The position numbers and the translations under genes were made by a program. This document shows, piece after piece, positions 1 through 10,593 of a stretch of DNA of 64,000 nucleotides (position 1 is the first letter of the stretch; every line of letters begins with the position of its first letter). Source of the DNA: Candidatus Methylopumilus universalis (GTDB lineage Bacteria > Pseudomonadota > Gammaproteobacteria > Burkholderiales > Methylophilaceae); contig CAMCXI010000009.1 in assembly GCA_945883335.1 (NCBI GenBank), positions 1-64,000 of the forward strand, given 5' to 3'. The notes beneath the pieces are model-generated. The model had not been told where the DNA came from. It saw only the letters and a program-made list of their open reading frames with translations, and made no database searches.

Positions 1-149
1 AAATCAACAAGCTCAGTCGCATCAGAAGAACTTGCAGGCGTAACCTTGAGCAGTTCAACAAGCGATGCAACTTGCTCGGCACTGAGCGGCAATGGAGGTA
101 GGCCAAGTGCTGAACGTTCAGCAATGTGGGTGTGGTAGTTAGATAACAT
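1..149 (-). CDS. acnB: Aconitate hydratase B, N-terminal fragment
   Basis: Only the first 49 codons lie in the window; the gene runs off the left edge. The translation begins MLSNYHTHIAERSALGLPPL and continues with an AEQVASLVELLK segment, the same arrangement as the N-terminal HEAT-like domain of E. coli AcnB (start of protein, AER, then an ALVELLK helix). AcnB is the Fe-S enzyme that interconverts citrate and isocitrate in the TCA cycle. The start at 149 is preceded by a TTGGAATTTAA leader and by a good sigma70-type promoter at 190-218. The catalytic domains cannot be inspected here, so the call depends on this N-terminal match alone. Confidence 0.8.
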   Translation of the reverse strand, partial: MLSNYHTHIAERSALGLPPLPLSAEQVASLVELLKVTPASSSDATELVD

Positions 150-189
150 TTAAATTCCAAGCTTTTAAATAAATGAATAATTAGCCGCA

Positions 190-218
190 ATTATACAGGC
201 GGCGCACTTGGCTTCCAA
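190..218 (-). promoter_or_regulatory. Sigma70-type promoter for acnB
   Basis: On the minus strand there is a perfect -10 TATAAT (195-190) and a -35 TTGGAA (218-213; four of six consensus bases) separated by exactly 17 bases. It lies about 40 bases upstream of the acnB start, giving a short leader. This is seen in the sequence; activity is inferred. Confidence 0.65.
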
Positions 219-275
219 CGATAGCTTAAAAACTACCGACAAAAGCTAGTGAATGAGATGCAATGAATATGCCGG

Positions 276-294
276 AATTAGCGAATTGCTAATT
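276..294. repeat. Small perfect inverted repeat
   Basis: AATTAGC and GCTAATT flank a 5-base spacer just downstream of the EF-hand gene. It could form a 7-bp AT-rich hairpin. On the minus strand no T-run follows it, so it is at best a weak terminator for that gene; it may be incidental. Confidence 0.3.
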
Positions 295-304
295 TTAGAT
301 TAAG

Positions 305-595
305 TTAATACAAAGATTTCGCAAAAGACGAGCCGCAACTTCTATTGTCTGCTGACTTTTCCATAGCATCAAAGACTTTGCCTTGGTAGCCCTTCCCATG
401 CGTAGATTCAATAAACACACGTATTTCATGAACGCTGACGATACCATCATGGTCTGTGTCCATCGCCGCAATGCTTTCAGCAACCGTCATATAGGGCAAT
501 GAAGAATATTGTGACCCTTCTTGGGCACAGGCGGCGCAAGTGAGCATTGTCATGCAGCAAAAGGATACAAGTTGTTTGAGTTGCTTACTTTCCAT
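305..595 (-). CDS. Small secreted EF-hand protein
   Basis: A 96-residue product if read from the ATG at 595. Residues 1-27 form a signal peptide: charged start (MESKQLK), hydrophobic stretch and an ACA|QE signal peptidase I site. The mature part has one canonical EF-hand calcium loop, DTDHDGIVSVHE, with Asp at loop positions 1, 3 and 5, Gly at 6 and Glu at 12. A periplasmic or exported calcium-binding role is likely; the partner is unknown. The frame is open upstream to 694, but only the start at 595 puts the signal peptide at the N-terminus. No clear Shine-Dalgarno is visible at either start. The few residues after the EF-hand are not recognisable. Confidence 0.6.
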   Translation of the reverse strand: MESKQLKQLVSFCCMTMLTCAACAQEGSQYSSLPYMTVAESIAAMDTDHDGIVSVHEIRVFIESTHGKGYQGKVFDAMEKSADNRSCGSSFAKSLY

Positions 596-757
596 GATTG
601 AAAGATTACGCTTTTTTACATTATCCGAATACTTATATTGTTGTTGCCTGCTAATCACATACTTAGTTTTAGGCATTTTAATAAAATAATCCATAAAATA
701 AATACAGAAAAAGCATCATCTCAATTTTTGACTAAGCCTGATGTAGGGTAAAATTAG

Positions 758-2763
<2,006 letters not shown>

Positions 2764-2764
<1 letters not shown>

Positions 2765-3138
2765 TGCCTAAGTCAATAGCGATGATTCAAAAACTAAGAC
2801 TTGGTGCTTCCATCAGCTTAATCGCGCTGATTATTTTGAGTTTGGCTTGGGAAAGCATCTTAGCCCCGATTAAACCAGAAGGCTCTCAACTGATCCTAAA
2901 AGCTGTACCACTTCTATTGCCACTTTTTGGCATTCTTAATGGCCGTCGCTATACCTATCAATGGGCGAGCATGTTCATCTTGATATACTTCACTGAAGGT
3001 GCCGTAAGAGCTTGGGCTGATCAAGGCCTTTCTGCTGAGTTAGCACTTGCAGAGGTGTTGTTGACCTCAGTTTTTTTCGTCTGCACTATTTACTATGCAA
3101 AATTAACAAGACAGACATCCAACCAGCTTCAACGATAA
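2764..3138 (+). CDS. DUF2069 membrane protein
   Basis: A 124-residue, very hydrophobic protein with about four predicted membrane segments: one near residues 12-30, one around [16 protein letters not shown], one in the [15 protein letters not shown] stretch, and one near [10 protein letters not shown]. The pattern and its position directly after wrbA match the DUF2069 family of small inner-membrane proteins, whose function is not known to me. The start at 2764 overlaps the wrbA stop codon (TAATG), implying translational coupling; upstream in-frame codons lie inside wrbA and are rejected. A charged tail, [12 protein letters not shown], ends the protein. Confidence 0.75.
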
Positions 3139-3154
3139 GCGATATAATTTACAC

Positions 3155-3895
3155 ATGTTAATTCTTCTTTCTAATGACGACGGCTACTTCGCTCCAGGCC
3201 TTGCCACACTTGCTGAATATGTTTCGAAAGTTGCAGATATTGTTGTGTTTGCACCAGAGCGCAATCGAAGTGGCGCCAGCAACTCTCTGACATTAGACAG
3301 GCCGCTGACCGTGCGCCAAGCCAGCAATGGATTCTACTTTGTAAACGGCACGCCCACTGACTGCGTGCATTTGGCCGTCACTGGCTTAATCGACAAACTT
3401 CCTGACATGGTAATTTCAGGCATTAATGATGGTGCAAACATGGGTGATGACACCATCTACTCAGGCACGGTTGCTGCCGCCATGGAAGGCTACTTACTTG
3501 GTATTCCATCTTTTGCAGTTTCAATGTCTCAACACAATGCAACGCATTTTGAAACAGCTGCTAAAGTCATTGTTGAGCTCATTGAACACTATAAAGCGAA
3601 TGCATTTCCACCGCCTGTTTTAATGAATGTCAATGTGCCTGATGTGCCTTACTCAGAAATTAAAGGCAAGGTAGTTACCCGCCTTGGCAAACGGCATAAG
3701 GCTGAGCCAGTGATCAAATCTAAGTCGCCACGCGGCGAAACACTTTACTGGGTTGGTCCTGCTGGCGCTGCTGCTGATGCAGGTGAAGGCACAGATTTTT
3801 ATGCTGTTGCCAACAATCAAGTATCCCTTACACCCTTGCAGGCTGACTTGACACACCACAATCAATTACATGCATTAAAAAACTGGGTGAAATAG
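3155..3895 (+). CDS. surE: 5'/3'-nucleotidase SurE
   Basis: SurE is a metal-dependent survival-protein phosphatase that dephosphorylates nucleoside 5'- and 3'-monophosphates. At 246 residues it has the family length. Metal ligands are visible: the tandem Asp in LLSNDDGY (residues 8-9), the Ser in NRSGASNS (near 40) and the Asn in [12 protein letters not shown] (near 93). [11 protein letters not shown] and GTPTDCVHL are further SurE blocks. It precedes pcm and nlpD in the conserved surE-pcm-nlpD order, with one base between its stop and the pcm GTG. No good Shine-Dalgarno precedes the ATG; a TATAAT lies at 3143-3148, only 6 bases upstream. Confidence 0.95.
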   Translation: MLILLSNDDGYFAPGLATLAEYVSKVADIVVFAPERNRSGASNSLTLDRPLTVRQASNGFYFVNGTPTDCVHLAVTGLIDKLPDMVISGINDGANMGDDTIYSGTVAAAMEGYLLGIPSFAVSMSQHNATHFETAAKVIVELIEHYKANAFPPPVLMNVNVPDVPYSEIKGKVVTRLGKRHKAEPVIKSKSPRGETLYWVGPAGAAADAGEGTDFYAVANNQVSLTPLQADLTHHNQLHALKNWVK

Positions 3896-3896
3896 C

Positions 3897-4565
3897 GTGA
3901 TTAGAAATACCTCAGGCATCGGCATGACCTCACAACGCACACGAGAAAGAATGCTTTCACGCTTGCGTGAACAAGGCATTAAAGATGAAGTCACGCTTTC
4001 AGCTATGGGTGAAATTCCACGCCACATTTTTGTTGATGAAGCCCTTGCTACACGTGCTTATGAAGATGTCTCCCTACCCATTGGCTTTGGCCAAACAATT
4101 TCTCAGCCTTACACCGTTGCGAAAATGACAGAAATACTAAGGGCAGGCCGTCCTCTTGGTAAGGTACTTGAAATTGGCACTGGCTGTGGTTACCAAACTG
4201 CCGTTCTGTCAAAAGTAGCTAGCGAAGTCTATTCATTGGAACGCATTAGCCCACTTGTGATGAAAGCGCGTAAACATTTGCGTGAAATACGCATGAGCAA
4301 CATCAAACTCAAACATGCAGATGGCACCATGGGATTGCCTGATTTTGGTCCGTTTGACGGTATTATTGTTACCGCTGCCGCAAGCCATATTCCGGACGAT
4401 TTAGTGCAACAGCTTGCATTAGGTGGTCGTATGGTAATTCCTGTTGGCACTGAAGAACAAATCTTGTATTTAATCGAGCATATCGACAATAACGGTATTC
4501 CAGAATTCAAAAAAACTAAACTTGAACCTGTGAAGTTTGTTCCTTTACTTGGTGGGACCAACTAA
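3897..4565 (+). CDS. pcm: Protein-L-isoaspartate O-methyltransferase
   Basis: Pcm methylates isoaspartyl residues in aged proteins using SAM, allowing their repair. The class I methyltransferase motif [14 protein letters not shown] starts near residue 90; [20 protein letters not shown] is the Pcm signature just upstream, and [13 protein letters not shown] is the post-motif. The C-terminal VKFVPLLGG is also family-typical. The start is either the GTG at 3897 (222 residues, one base after the surE stop) or the ATG at 3924, which aligns with E. coli Pcm; both are possible. The stop overlaps the nlpD ATG by one base, so surE, pcm and nlpD form one operon. Confidence 0.95.
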   Translation: MIRNTSGIGMTSQRTRERMLSRLREQGIKDEVTLSAMGEIPRHIFVDEALATRAYEDVSLPIGFGQTISQPYTVAKMTEILRAGRPLGKVLEIGTGCGYQTAVLSKVASEVYSLERISPLVMKARKHLREIRMSNIKLKHADGTMGLPDFGPFDGIIVTAAASHIPDDLVQQLALGGRMVIPVGTEEQILYLIEHIDNNGIPEFKKTKLEPVKFVPLLGGTN

Positions 4566-5527
4566 TGAGAGCCATACTAACGCTTAATGTTGCTCTCTTT
4601 AGTCTTTTCTTGGCAGCCTGCTCTAGTACACCTAATCGAGCGCCTGTTATTGAACGTTCATCCGAACCACCTAAAGCAAAAACAACACAAGCGTCTAAAA
4701 AGGCGAGCATAAAGAATAATATAAACAGCAAAGATTGGCGCCCTGAAAGTTATACCGTCAAGAAAGGCGACACGTTGTATAGCATTAGTCTTGAGTTTGG
4801 CGACGACTACAAAGAGATCGCCCAAAACAATAACATTAGTCCGCCATACAACATTCGAGTAGGTCAGCAGCTAAAAATCAAAATCAATAGCGCCTCAAGC
4901 AACAAAGCAGCCGAAGCCAATAGTAATGATGACGTTGTCATCAAACCGCTGAATAGTGATAGCCAAATTACTCAAAGTCAAAACAGCATTGTCAGCCAAG
5001 CTGACATTCCGTCACTCAACTCACCCAAAGCGATGCGGGAGCCCTACAGTGAACAAGCTGCAAGCAATAACACACCCACAAAACCAAATGAGACTAAAGT
5101 GCTTGATGCAAAGGCATTGGAGGCCAAGCCCACTGATAGTCTTCAAGCAAGCGAAGATGCAATGGATTGGGGGACGCCAACCAAAGGCAAAATTAAAACA
5201 GCATTTAATGAAGGTGCGAGCGCAAAAGGTATTGATATTGAAGGGGTGGTTGGGCAAGACATCAACGCCGCAGCAAATGGCAAAGTGATTTACAACGGTT
5301 CAGACTTGCGCGGCTACGGCAACCTAGTGATCGTGAAACATAATAAAGACTATCTTTCAGTATATGCTCATAACAGCAAGATTCTAGTGAAAGAAGGTCA
5401 AGCAGTGGTTAAAGGACAAAAGATAGCTGAAATGGGCAACTCCGGGACTGACGCAGTCAAGCTTCACTTCGAAATTCGTTATCAGGGAAAATCCATTGAC
5501 CCCACGAAGTTTTTAGCTGGTTTATAA
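4565..5527 (+). CDS. nlpD: NlpD-type lipoprotein, LysM plus degenerate LytM
   Basis: A 320-residue envelope lipoprotein. The signal peptide ends in lipobox LAAC with Cys19 the probable lipidated residue. A LysM peptidoglycan-binding domain (SYTVKKGDTLYSIS to QQLKIKI) spans about residues 60-105, followed by a long Ser/Asn/Lys-rich linker and a C-terminal M23/LytM domain from about 210. The LytM metal site is degenerate: the HxxxD histidine is absent (AKGIDI) and the HxH is KLH, as in E. coli NlpD, which activates the amidase AmiC rather than cutting peptidoglycan itself. A strong terminator follows; rpoS, the usual next gene, is not present. Confidence 0.92.
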   Translation: MRAILTLNVALFSLFLAACSSTPNRAPVIERSSEPPKAKTTQASKKASIKNNINSKDWRPESYTVKKGDTLYSISLEFGDDYKEIAQNNNISPPYNIRVGQQLKIKINSASSNKAAEANSNDDVVIKPLNSDSQITQSQNSIVSQADIPSLNSPKAMREPYSEQAASNNTPTKPNETKVLDAKALEAKPTDSLQASEDAMDWGTPTKGKIKTAFNEGASAKGIDIEGVVGQDINAAANGKVIYNGSDLRGYGNLVIVKHNKDYLSVYAHNSKILVKEGQAVVKGQKIAEMGNSGTDAVKLHFEIRYQGKSIDPTKFLAGL

Positions 5528-5566
5528 ATACGATCTTATAAGCCAACGACTGGTGTTATAGTCAAT

Positions 5567-5596
5567 AAAAAAAGCCGCTTGTCAGCGGCTTTTTTT
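5567..5596. terminator. Bidirectional rho-independent terminator
   Basis: AGCCGCT (5573-5579), loop TGTC and AGCGGCT (5584-5590) form a GC-rich stem, flanked by seven A on the left and seven T on the right. It serves nlpD on the plus strand and the thioredoxin-like gene on the minus strand. Confidence 0.9.
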
Positions 5597-5609
5597 ATTC
5601 TAAAACGGA

Positions 5610-5975
5610 TTATTTCTTATCTTCTTCCGCGTAATACTGACGCACTTGCTCAATATCGAAATCACGTGCCCACTCGATCAGTTTGTCTAAGGCTGGCGCA
5701 CCTATTTCACCTTGTTGCGCATGGATACCTGCTTGTTCACGCACAATTAAAATGCCTGGAATTTTGGTCACTTCAAAGTACTCAGCAATTTCTGGATTCG
5801 CTTCCGTATTCACCATGCCAAACAAAATGTCAGGGTTTTTTTCTGCGGCAGCTTCAATCACTGGTGTGAAAGCAACACATGGCTCACACCATGGCGCCCA
5901 AAAATCAACAATCACAAATGGATTATTGACGATGGTTTCTTTGAAATTTTCTTTATTCAGTTCAACTACAGCCAT
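5610..5975 (-). CDS. Thioredoxin-family protein with WCEPC active site
   Basis: A 121-residue cytoplasmic thioredoxin fold. The redox motif is W29-C30-E31-P32-C33 in the context VDFWAPWCEPC, and the cis-proline is in TKIPGILIV near residue 73. A thiol-disulfide reductase role is likely. The Glu in place of the usual Gly in WCGPC, and a charged C-terminal tail ending YYAEEDKK, separate it from classical TrxA, so it is probably a secondary thioredoxin. Thioredoxin active-site Glu substitutions are known to change redox potential in general, but its value cannot be predicted here. The start is supported by AGGA seven bases upstream of the ATG. It is the last gene of a minus-strand redox block. 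Confidence 0.85.
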   Translation of the reverse strand: MAVVELNKENFKETIVNNPFVIVDFWAPWCEPCVAFTPVIEAAAEKNPDILFGMVNTEANPEIAEYFEVTKIPGILIVREQAGIHAQQGEIGAPALDKLIEWARDFDIEQVRQYYAEEDKK

Positions 5976-6093
5976 GATATTTCCTATCTTTATTTTTTTA
6001 CTGGATTTTTTAATACAATTTTTTACATAAAACTATTTTATCAGATGCCCTGCAAATACCGAAACTCGCTCTTAATAAGCTACCCGATAAACA

Positions 6094-6693
6094 TTAAATA
6101 ATCGGCTTATCCCATGCGCCATCGAAAAACAAAGCACCCATTTCACGTCGACTTCGTGGTGCTGTTTCACGCACAAGCAAATCACCCGTCACGTTACCAA
6201 TATCTTTTAGATAACCAACTGAAATCATCGCCATCAAAGTAAATTGCTCAGGAATATTAAAGGTTGATCGCGCTTTATCCACACTAAAACCACCCAATTG
6301 ATGTGCGCTTAAGCCCATGCTGCTTGCTTGCAAACTAAGGTTAAGTGCAGCCGCACCACTGTCATACTCTGCCCAGCGGTTAGGCTGACTATTTTTTGTA
6401 AATAAAGTATCCGCGCAAATCAAACAAAGAAATGGTGCGTCTTTTACCCAAGATTGATTGCCTTCCACAAGACAGTTAAAAGCTTGCTGCCATGCCTTTT
6501 CGTCAAGACCCTTATTCCACACCAAAATGCGCCAAGGCTGGTCACCCATACAAGATGGTGCCCAGCGAGCTGCCTCTAATAAAGCTAGTGTTTGTTGATG
6601 CGTAATTGGCTTGCTTGCGTCATACGCCCGCCCACTCCAGCGCTCTGCAATGGTTGGGTCGATAGATACTTGAGTAATCGCTGGTTTTTTCAT
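6094..6693 (-). CDS. Nitroreductase-family flavoprotein
   Basis: A 199-residue member of the FMN-dependent nitroreductase family, which reduces quinones, nitro compounds or flavins with NAD(P)H. The N-terminal segment AERWSGRAYD is the SxR FMN-binding block, LEAARWAPSCMGDQPWRILVW is the second family signature, and SMGLSAHQLGGF is the third. It ends with a conserved basic segment (PRSRREMGALFFDGAW). It lies 24 bases downstream of the old yellow enzyme gene and is probably co-transcribed with it; enzymes of both families act on similar electrophilic substrates. No clear Shine-Dalgarno is seen. The exact substrate cannot be told. Confidence 0.88.
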   Translation of the reverse strand: MKKPAITQVSIDPTIAERWSGRAYDASKPITHQQTLALLEAARWAPSCMGDQPWRILVWNKGLDEKAWQQAFNCLVEGNQSWVKDAPFLCLICADTLFTKNSQPNRWAEYDSGAAALNLSLQASSMGLSAHQLGGFSVDKARSTFNIPEQFTLMAMISVGYLKDIGNVTGDLLVRETAPRSRREMGALFFDGAWDKPII

Positions 6694-6717
6694 AAGTTTA
6701 ATTATTAAGTTTAGTGC

Positions 6718-7785
6718 TTACAAAGTTGGGTAGTCGGTATAGCCTTTTTCAGTGCCACCGTAAAAGCTTTTTGAATCCGCCTCATTAAGAGGTGCATCTT
6801 TACGGAAACGTTCAACTAAATCAGGGTTAGCAATAAAAGGCACGCCATAGGCTACCGCATCCGCATGACCACTCGCAATCGCTGCATTGCCGCGTGCTTT
6901 GTCGTAAGATAAATTCGCCATATAAGGGGATTTGCAAAGTTTACGCATCGCACCAAAATCAAAAGGATCAGCCACACCGCCGCCATGAATGCCACCCTCA
7001 ACCACATGTAAATAAGCCAAATTGAATTGGTTAAGTTGTTCAGTCACATAATTAAATAGTGCTTGAGGATTGCTATCTTTCATATCGTTAAATGGATTAA
7101 CTGGTGAAAGACGTAAACCCACCTTATCGGAACCAATCGCTTCAACCACTGCTTTTGTGACTTCCATCAATAAACGCGAACGATTTTCAATGCTGCCGCC
7201 GTAAATATCAGCGCGTTTATTACTGCAGTCGCGTAAAAACTGATCCAGTAAATAACCATTAGCAGAGTGGATTTCGACGCCATCAAACCCTGCCTTGATG
7301 GCATTTTTACTCGCCTGAACGTAATCCGCTACAATCCCTGGCAATTCACTTGCACCTAAAGCACGTGGTTCAACATACTCTTCCAAGCCATTAAAGGTGA
7401 ATGCTTTACCCGCAGGCTTAACTGCTGAAGGGGCAACTGGTGTTGCACCATTTAATAAACTTGGGTGAGAAATACGACCCACATGCCACAATTGAATCAC
7501 AATCTTGCCACCTTTAGCATGCACAGCATCTGTCACTTTTTTCCAGCCAGCAACATGGGCATCAGTATAAATACCGGGCAATAAAGGGTAGCCATGGCCC
7601 ATCATTGAGATTGGGGTTGCTTCAGTAACAATCAATCCAGCGGTAGCGCGTTGTTCATAGTAAGTCACATTAATATCTTGAGGAACGCCTTCCATGCTAG
7701 AGCGATTACGGGTTAATGGTGCCATCACCATACGATTGCTCATCGCAATACTGCCTAGCTTTACTGGGCTAAATAAATCGCTCAT
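6718..7785 (-). CDS. Old yellow enzyme family ene-reductase (NemA-like)
   Basis: A 355-residue FMN TIM barrel. OYE/N-ethylmaleimide reductases reduce activated C=C bonds and nitro-esters with NAD(P)H. Visible family features: MSDLFSPVKLGSIAMSNRMVMAPLTRNR at the start (read as two adjoining motifs), QLWHVGRISHP, the substrate-binding His/Asn pair in IHSANGYLLDQFL (near residues 172 and 175), and a C-terminal FIANPDLVERF phosphate-binding stretch. The length is normal for bacterial NemA/XenB proteins. AAGGA lies 6 bases upstream of the ATG. Neighbouring nitroreductase, YceI and pirin genes on the same strand point to a detoxification or redox-stress unit; no dedicated regulator is adjacent. Confidence 0.93.
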   Translation of the reverse strand: MSDLFSPVKLGSIAMSNRMVMAPLTRNRSSMEGVPQDINVTYYEQRATAGLIVTEATPISMMGHGYPLLPGIYTDAHVAGWKKVTDAVHAKGGKIVIQLWHVGRISHPSLLNGATPVAPSAVKPAGKAFTFNGLEEYVEPRALGASELPGIVADYVQASKNAIKAGFDGVEIHSANGYLLDQFLRDCSNKRADIYGGSIENRSRLLMEVTKAVVEAIGSDKVGLRLSPVNPFNDMKDSNPQALFNYVTEQLNQFNLAYLHVVEGGIHGGGVADPFDFGAMRKLCKSPYMANLSYDKARGNAAIASGHADAVAYGVPFIANPDLVERFRKDAPLNEADSKSFYGGTEKGYTDYPTL

Positions 7786-7830
7786 CGTCTATCCTTTATC
7801 AAAATTTCTAAAATAAAATGGTTTAAAAAC

Positions 7831-8415
7831 TTAATTTGTTTTAATGCCTTCAATCAGTAAAGTCACTTCGATCTCGTCACCTACTGGGCTACCAGCTTTT
7901 CCCCATGTAAAACCGAAATCAGAAGTCTTTAGGCTTGTATGTGCTTCAATACCATTGCGATAACCACCCCAAGGGTCATTAGCATAGCCTAATACCTTGA
8001 AAGGAAATGTCATTTCTTTCGTGACACCATGCAAAGTTAACTTACCTGTAATCACGCCTTCATTCGCATTTTTACCCTGAATCACTTTTGTACTGACAAA
8101 CTGCATATCAGCAAAATGCCCGACATCTAGATATTCTTCTTTTTTGATGTGCTCATCACGCTTTGCAAAACTTGTATTCACACTTAGTAAACTGATTTTA
8201 GCATCCACAGAAGAGTTTGAGAGATTGGAACGGTCGATACTGATCTTGCCAGTCACATCGCTAAAAGTGCCAGACAATTTTGATGCAACATGGCGAATGC
8301 TGAAATTTGCAAAGCTATGCGCATTATCGATCTTATATGTTTCAAGCTCAGCAGATGCACTCATTGATTTAGCTAATAAAACAGCTACGAACATCACTTT
8401 AGATATTTGATGCAT
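7831..8415 (-). CDS. YceI-family periplasmic lipocalin-like protein
   Basis: A 194-residue exported protein. Residues 1-22 (MHQISKVMFVAVLLAKSMSA) form a signal peptide with a likely cut after SASA. The mature domain has the YceI hallmarks: YKIDNAHSFANFSIRHV at its start, KISIDRSNLSNSSVDAKI, the KRDEHIKKEEYLDVGHFADMQF block in two motifs, and GKLTLHGVTKEMTFPF. YceI proteins have a lipocalin-like beta barrel that binds isoprenoid-type ligands in a homologue studied structurally; the ligand here is unknown. GGAG lies 5 bases before the ATG. It sits between the pirin and old yellow enzyme genes on the same strand. Confidence 0.92.
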   Translation of the reverse strand: MHQISKVMFVAVLLAKSMSASAELETYKIDNAHSFANFSIRHVASKLSGTFSDVTGKISIDRSNLSNSSVDAKISLLSVNTSFAKRDEHIKKEEYLDVGHFADMQFVSTKVIQGKNANEGVITGKLTLHGVTKEMTFPFKVLGYANDPWGGYRNGIEAHTSLKTSDFGFTWGKAGSPVGDEIEVTLLIEGIKTN

Positions 8416-8434
8416 TTAAACTCCGAATAAAAAA

Positions 8435-9136
8435 TTAAATTTGTGGCAAGTCAAACATAAGTAATTCGACGTCTGACTCTGCTTGTAAAGTCAAATCAGT
8501 AGAAACCTCAAACGCAATAGCATCACCTTGCACTAGCAATTCTTCATTCACACGTAAAGTACCTCTCGCCAATTGCAAATACGCACTCCGACTTTCAAGC
8601 ATTTGATAAGCAAGTGAATGGCCAGCTTGCAAGCAAGTCGCCCATAAATTAACGTCCTGATGGATCAACAATGAGTCATCTCGTGCATCTTGCGATGCAA
8701 TCAAACACCAGCGATTTTGCTTGCGTGCGGCGTCAATATGTTTGTCTTCATAACTGGGTGCAAGACCCTTCTGGGCTGGCGCTAGCCATATTTGAAGCAG
8801 ATGGGCCTCTTCGGTTGAAGATGGGTTCGACTCTGCATGCACAATGCCCGTTCCAGCCGTCATTCGTTGAACATCCCCTGTTTTTATCACAGAGCCGTTA
8901 CCAAGGCTGTCTTCATGCGCAAGCTCACCAGCTAGCATATAAGTGATGATTTCCATGTCTTGATGCGGATGCATGCCAAAACCATGATCAGGTGCAACCA
9001 TGTCCTCATTAATTACTCTCAACACAGAGAACTCCATACGCGAAGGGTCGTAATAACGATTAAATGAGAACGAGTGGTAACTATTTAACCAGCCATGATT
9101 AGCATGACCACGTGAAGCTGAGCGTCGAATTTCCAT
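8435..9136 (-). CDS. Pirin-family cupin protein (YhhW-like)
   Basis: A 233-residue bicupin closely resembling E. coli YhhW, which has quercetin 2,3-dioxygenase activity in vitro. The N-terminus RRSASRGHANHGWL, then FSFNRYYDP, the metal-binding MHPHQDMEIITYML and AGTGIVHAE motifs are all pirin signatures; the C-terminal cupin ends LLMFDLP. The start at 9136 is decided by AAGGA six bases upstream and by alignment with YhhW; the open frame continues to 9400 but that part overlaps tadA and is not pirin-like. It is divergent from tadA (102 bases apart). The physiological substrate is unknown. Confidence 0.9.
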   Translation of the reverse strand: MEIRRSASRGHANHGWLNSYHSFSFNRYYDPSRMEFSVLRVINEDMVAPDHGFGMHPHQDMEIITYMLAGELAHEDSLGNGSVIKTGDVQRMTAGTGIVHAESNPSSTEEAHLLQIWLAPAQKGLAPSYEDKHIDAARKQNRWCLIASQDARDDSLLIHQDVNLWATCLQAGHSLAYQMLESRSAYLQLARGTLRVNEELLVQGDAIAFEVSTDLTLQAESDVELLMFDLPQI

Positions 9137-9223
9137 AGAGTCCTTTTCATAAAATAAACAATTCCTGTTCGTTGGCGTCCATTCTAATGAATTAAAAGTA
9201 AAATGGATGACAATTAATCTTAA

Positions 9224-9712
<489 letters not shown>

Positions 9713-9733
9713 AGTCGCAAAATGTAACTTCAT

Positions 9734-9759
9734 AAAAAAACCCGCCGAAGCGGGTTTTT
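9734..9759. terminator. Bidirectional rho-independent terminator
   Basis: CCCGC (9741-9745), loop CGAA and GCGGG (9750-9754), flanked by A7 and T5, between convergent tadA (+) and the Bax-inhibitor-like gene (-). The A/T flanks extend the stem and let it work both ways. Confidence 0.9.
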
Positions 9760-9797
9760 AAACATATGACCATTAAACAAGTTAATTATTAAATAAC

Positions 9798-10490
9798 TTA
9801 GTCTCTGTCGTTACCCATCAAGCTCATTAGCAGGCTTAGAAGATTCACAAACAGGTTGTAGATATCCAGATACAAACTTAAGGTAGCCATCACGTAGTTA
9901 GTTTGGCCACCGCGTACGATCTGGTTTACATCATACAAAATGTAACCTGAGAAAATAAGCACGGAAATACTTGAAATCATCAAGTGCGCTGGGTCAAAGT
10001 GGAAAAACATATTAGCTAACGAAGCTACTAACACTAAGATCAAACCAACAAATAAGAATTTACCTAAACCGCTAAAATCCCGCGCTGGGCTAGAGGCAAT
10101 GGCAGCCAAGCTGAAAAAAGTAACACCTGTGCCTGCGGCCGCGAGACCAATGATTTCACCACCATTACGAAGATGCAAAGCCGCTTGCAGAATAGGGCCC
10201 AGTAATAGGCCGAAAATAAATGTCATTGCTAGCAAAAGCCACACGCCTGTCGCACTATTTTGATTTGCTGCGATCAGTTTGAACATTCCAAACATAACCA
10301 CCATAAAGCCAATTGCAAAAATGAACGGATGTGCCGCCATAAATCCAAAGTTCATTTGCAGACCAAAGTAAGCGCCTATCATGGTTGGAATCATGGTTAA
10401 ACCAAGCAAGGCGTAAGTGTTACGCAGCACGCGGTTTTGAATATCCGCGGCAGTAGTTGAACGACCAATTACTTGAACATCATCAAACAT
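9798..10490 (-). CDS. Bax inhibitor-1 family inner-membrane protein
   Basis: A 230-residue polytopic membrane protein of the BI-1/YccA/YbhL family, with about seven hydrophobic segments after a short cytoplasmic N-terminus (FDDVQVIGRSTTAADIQNRVLRN in part). The RVLRNTYALLG entry, the GGEIIGLAAAGTGVTFF segment and the C-terminal GYILYDVNQIVRGGQTNYV and LYLDIYNLFVNLLSLL blocks are family signatures; the conserved Asp residues of the putative pH-sensing/ion site lie in this C-terminal part. YccA of E. coli interacts with FtsH, and other members are Ca2+/H+ leak channels; which applies here is open. AAGGA stands upstream of the ATG. It is a single gene before a terminator. Confidence 0.92.
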   Translation of the reverse strand: MFDDVQVIGRSTTAADIQNRVLRNTYALLGLTMIPTMIGAYFGLQMNFGFMAAHPFIFAIGFMVVMFGMFKLIAANQNSATGVWLLLAMTFIFGLLLGPILQAALHLRNGGEIIGLAAAGTGVTFFSLAAIASSPARDFSGLGKFLFVGLILVLVASLANMFFHFDPAHLMISSISVLIFSGYILYDVNQIVRGGQTNYVMATLSLYLDIYNLFVNLLSLLMSLMGNDRD

Positions 10491-10593
10491 TACAATTTCC
10501 TTATCAAAATATTGCCAAAGAGCAACACTCTTAAGATAGCGACTTTAGGATTAAGTTTCAAGCCTATTTTTGTGACAAATCGTTAAAAGATAA

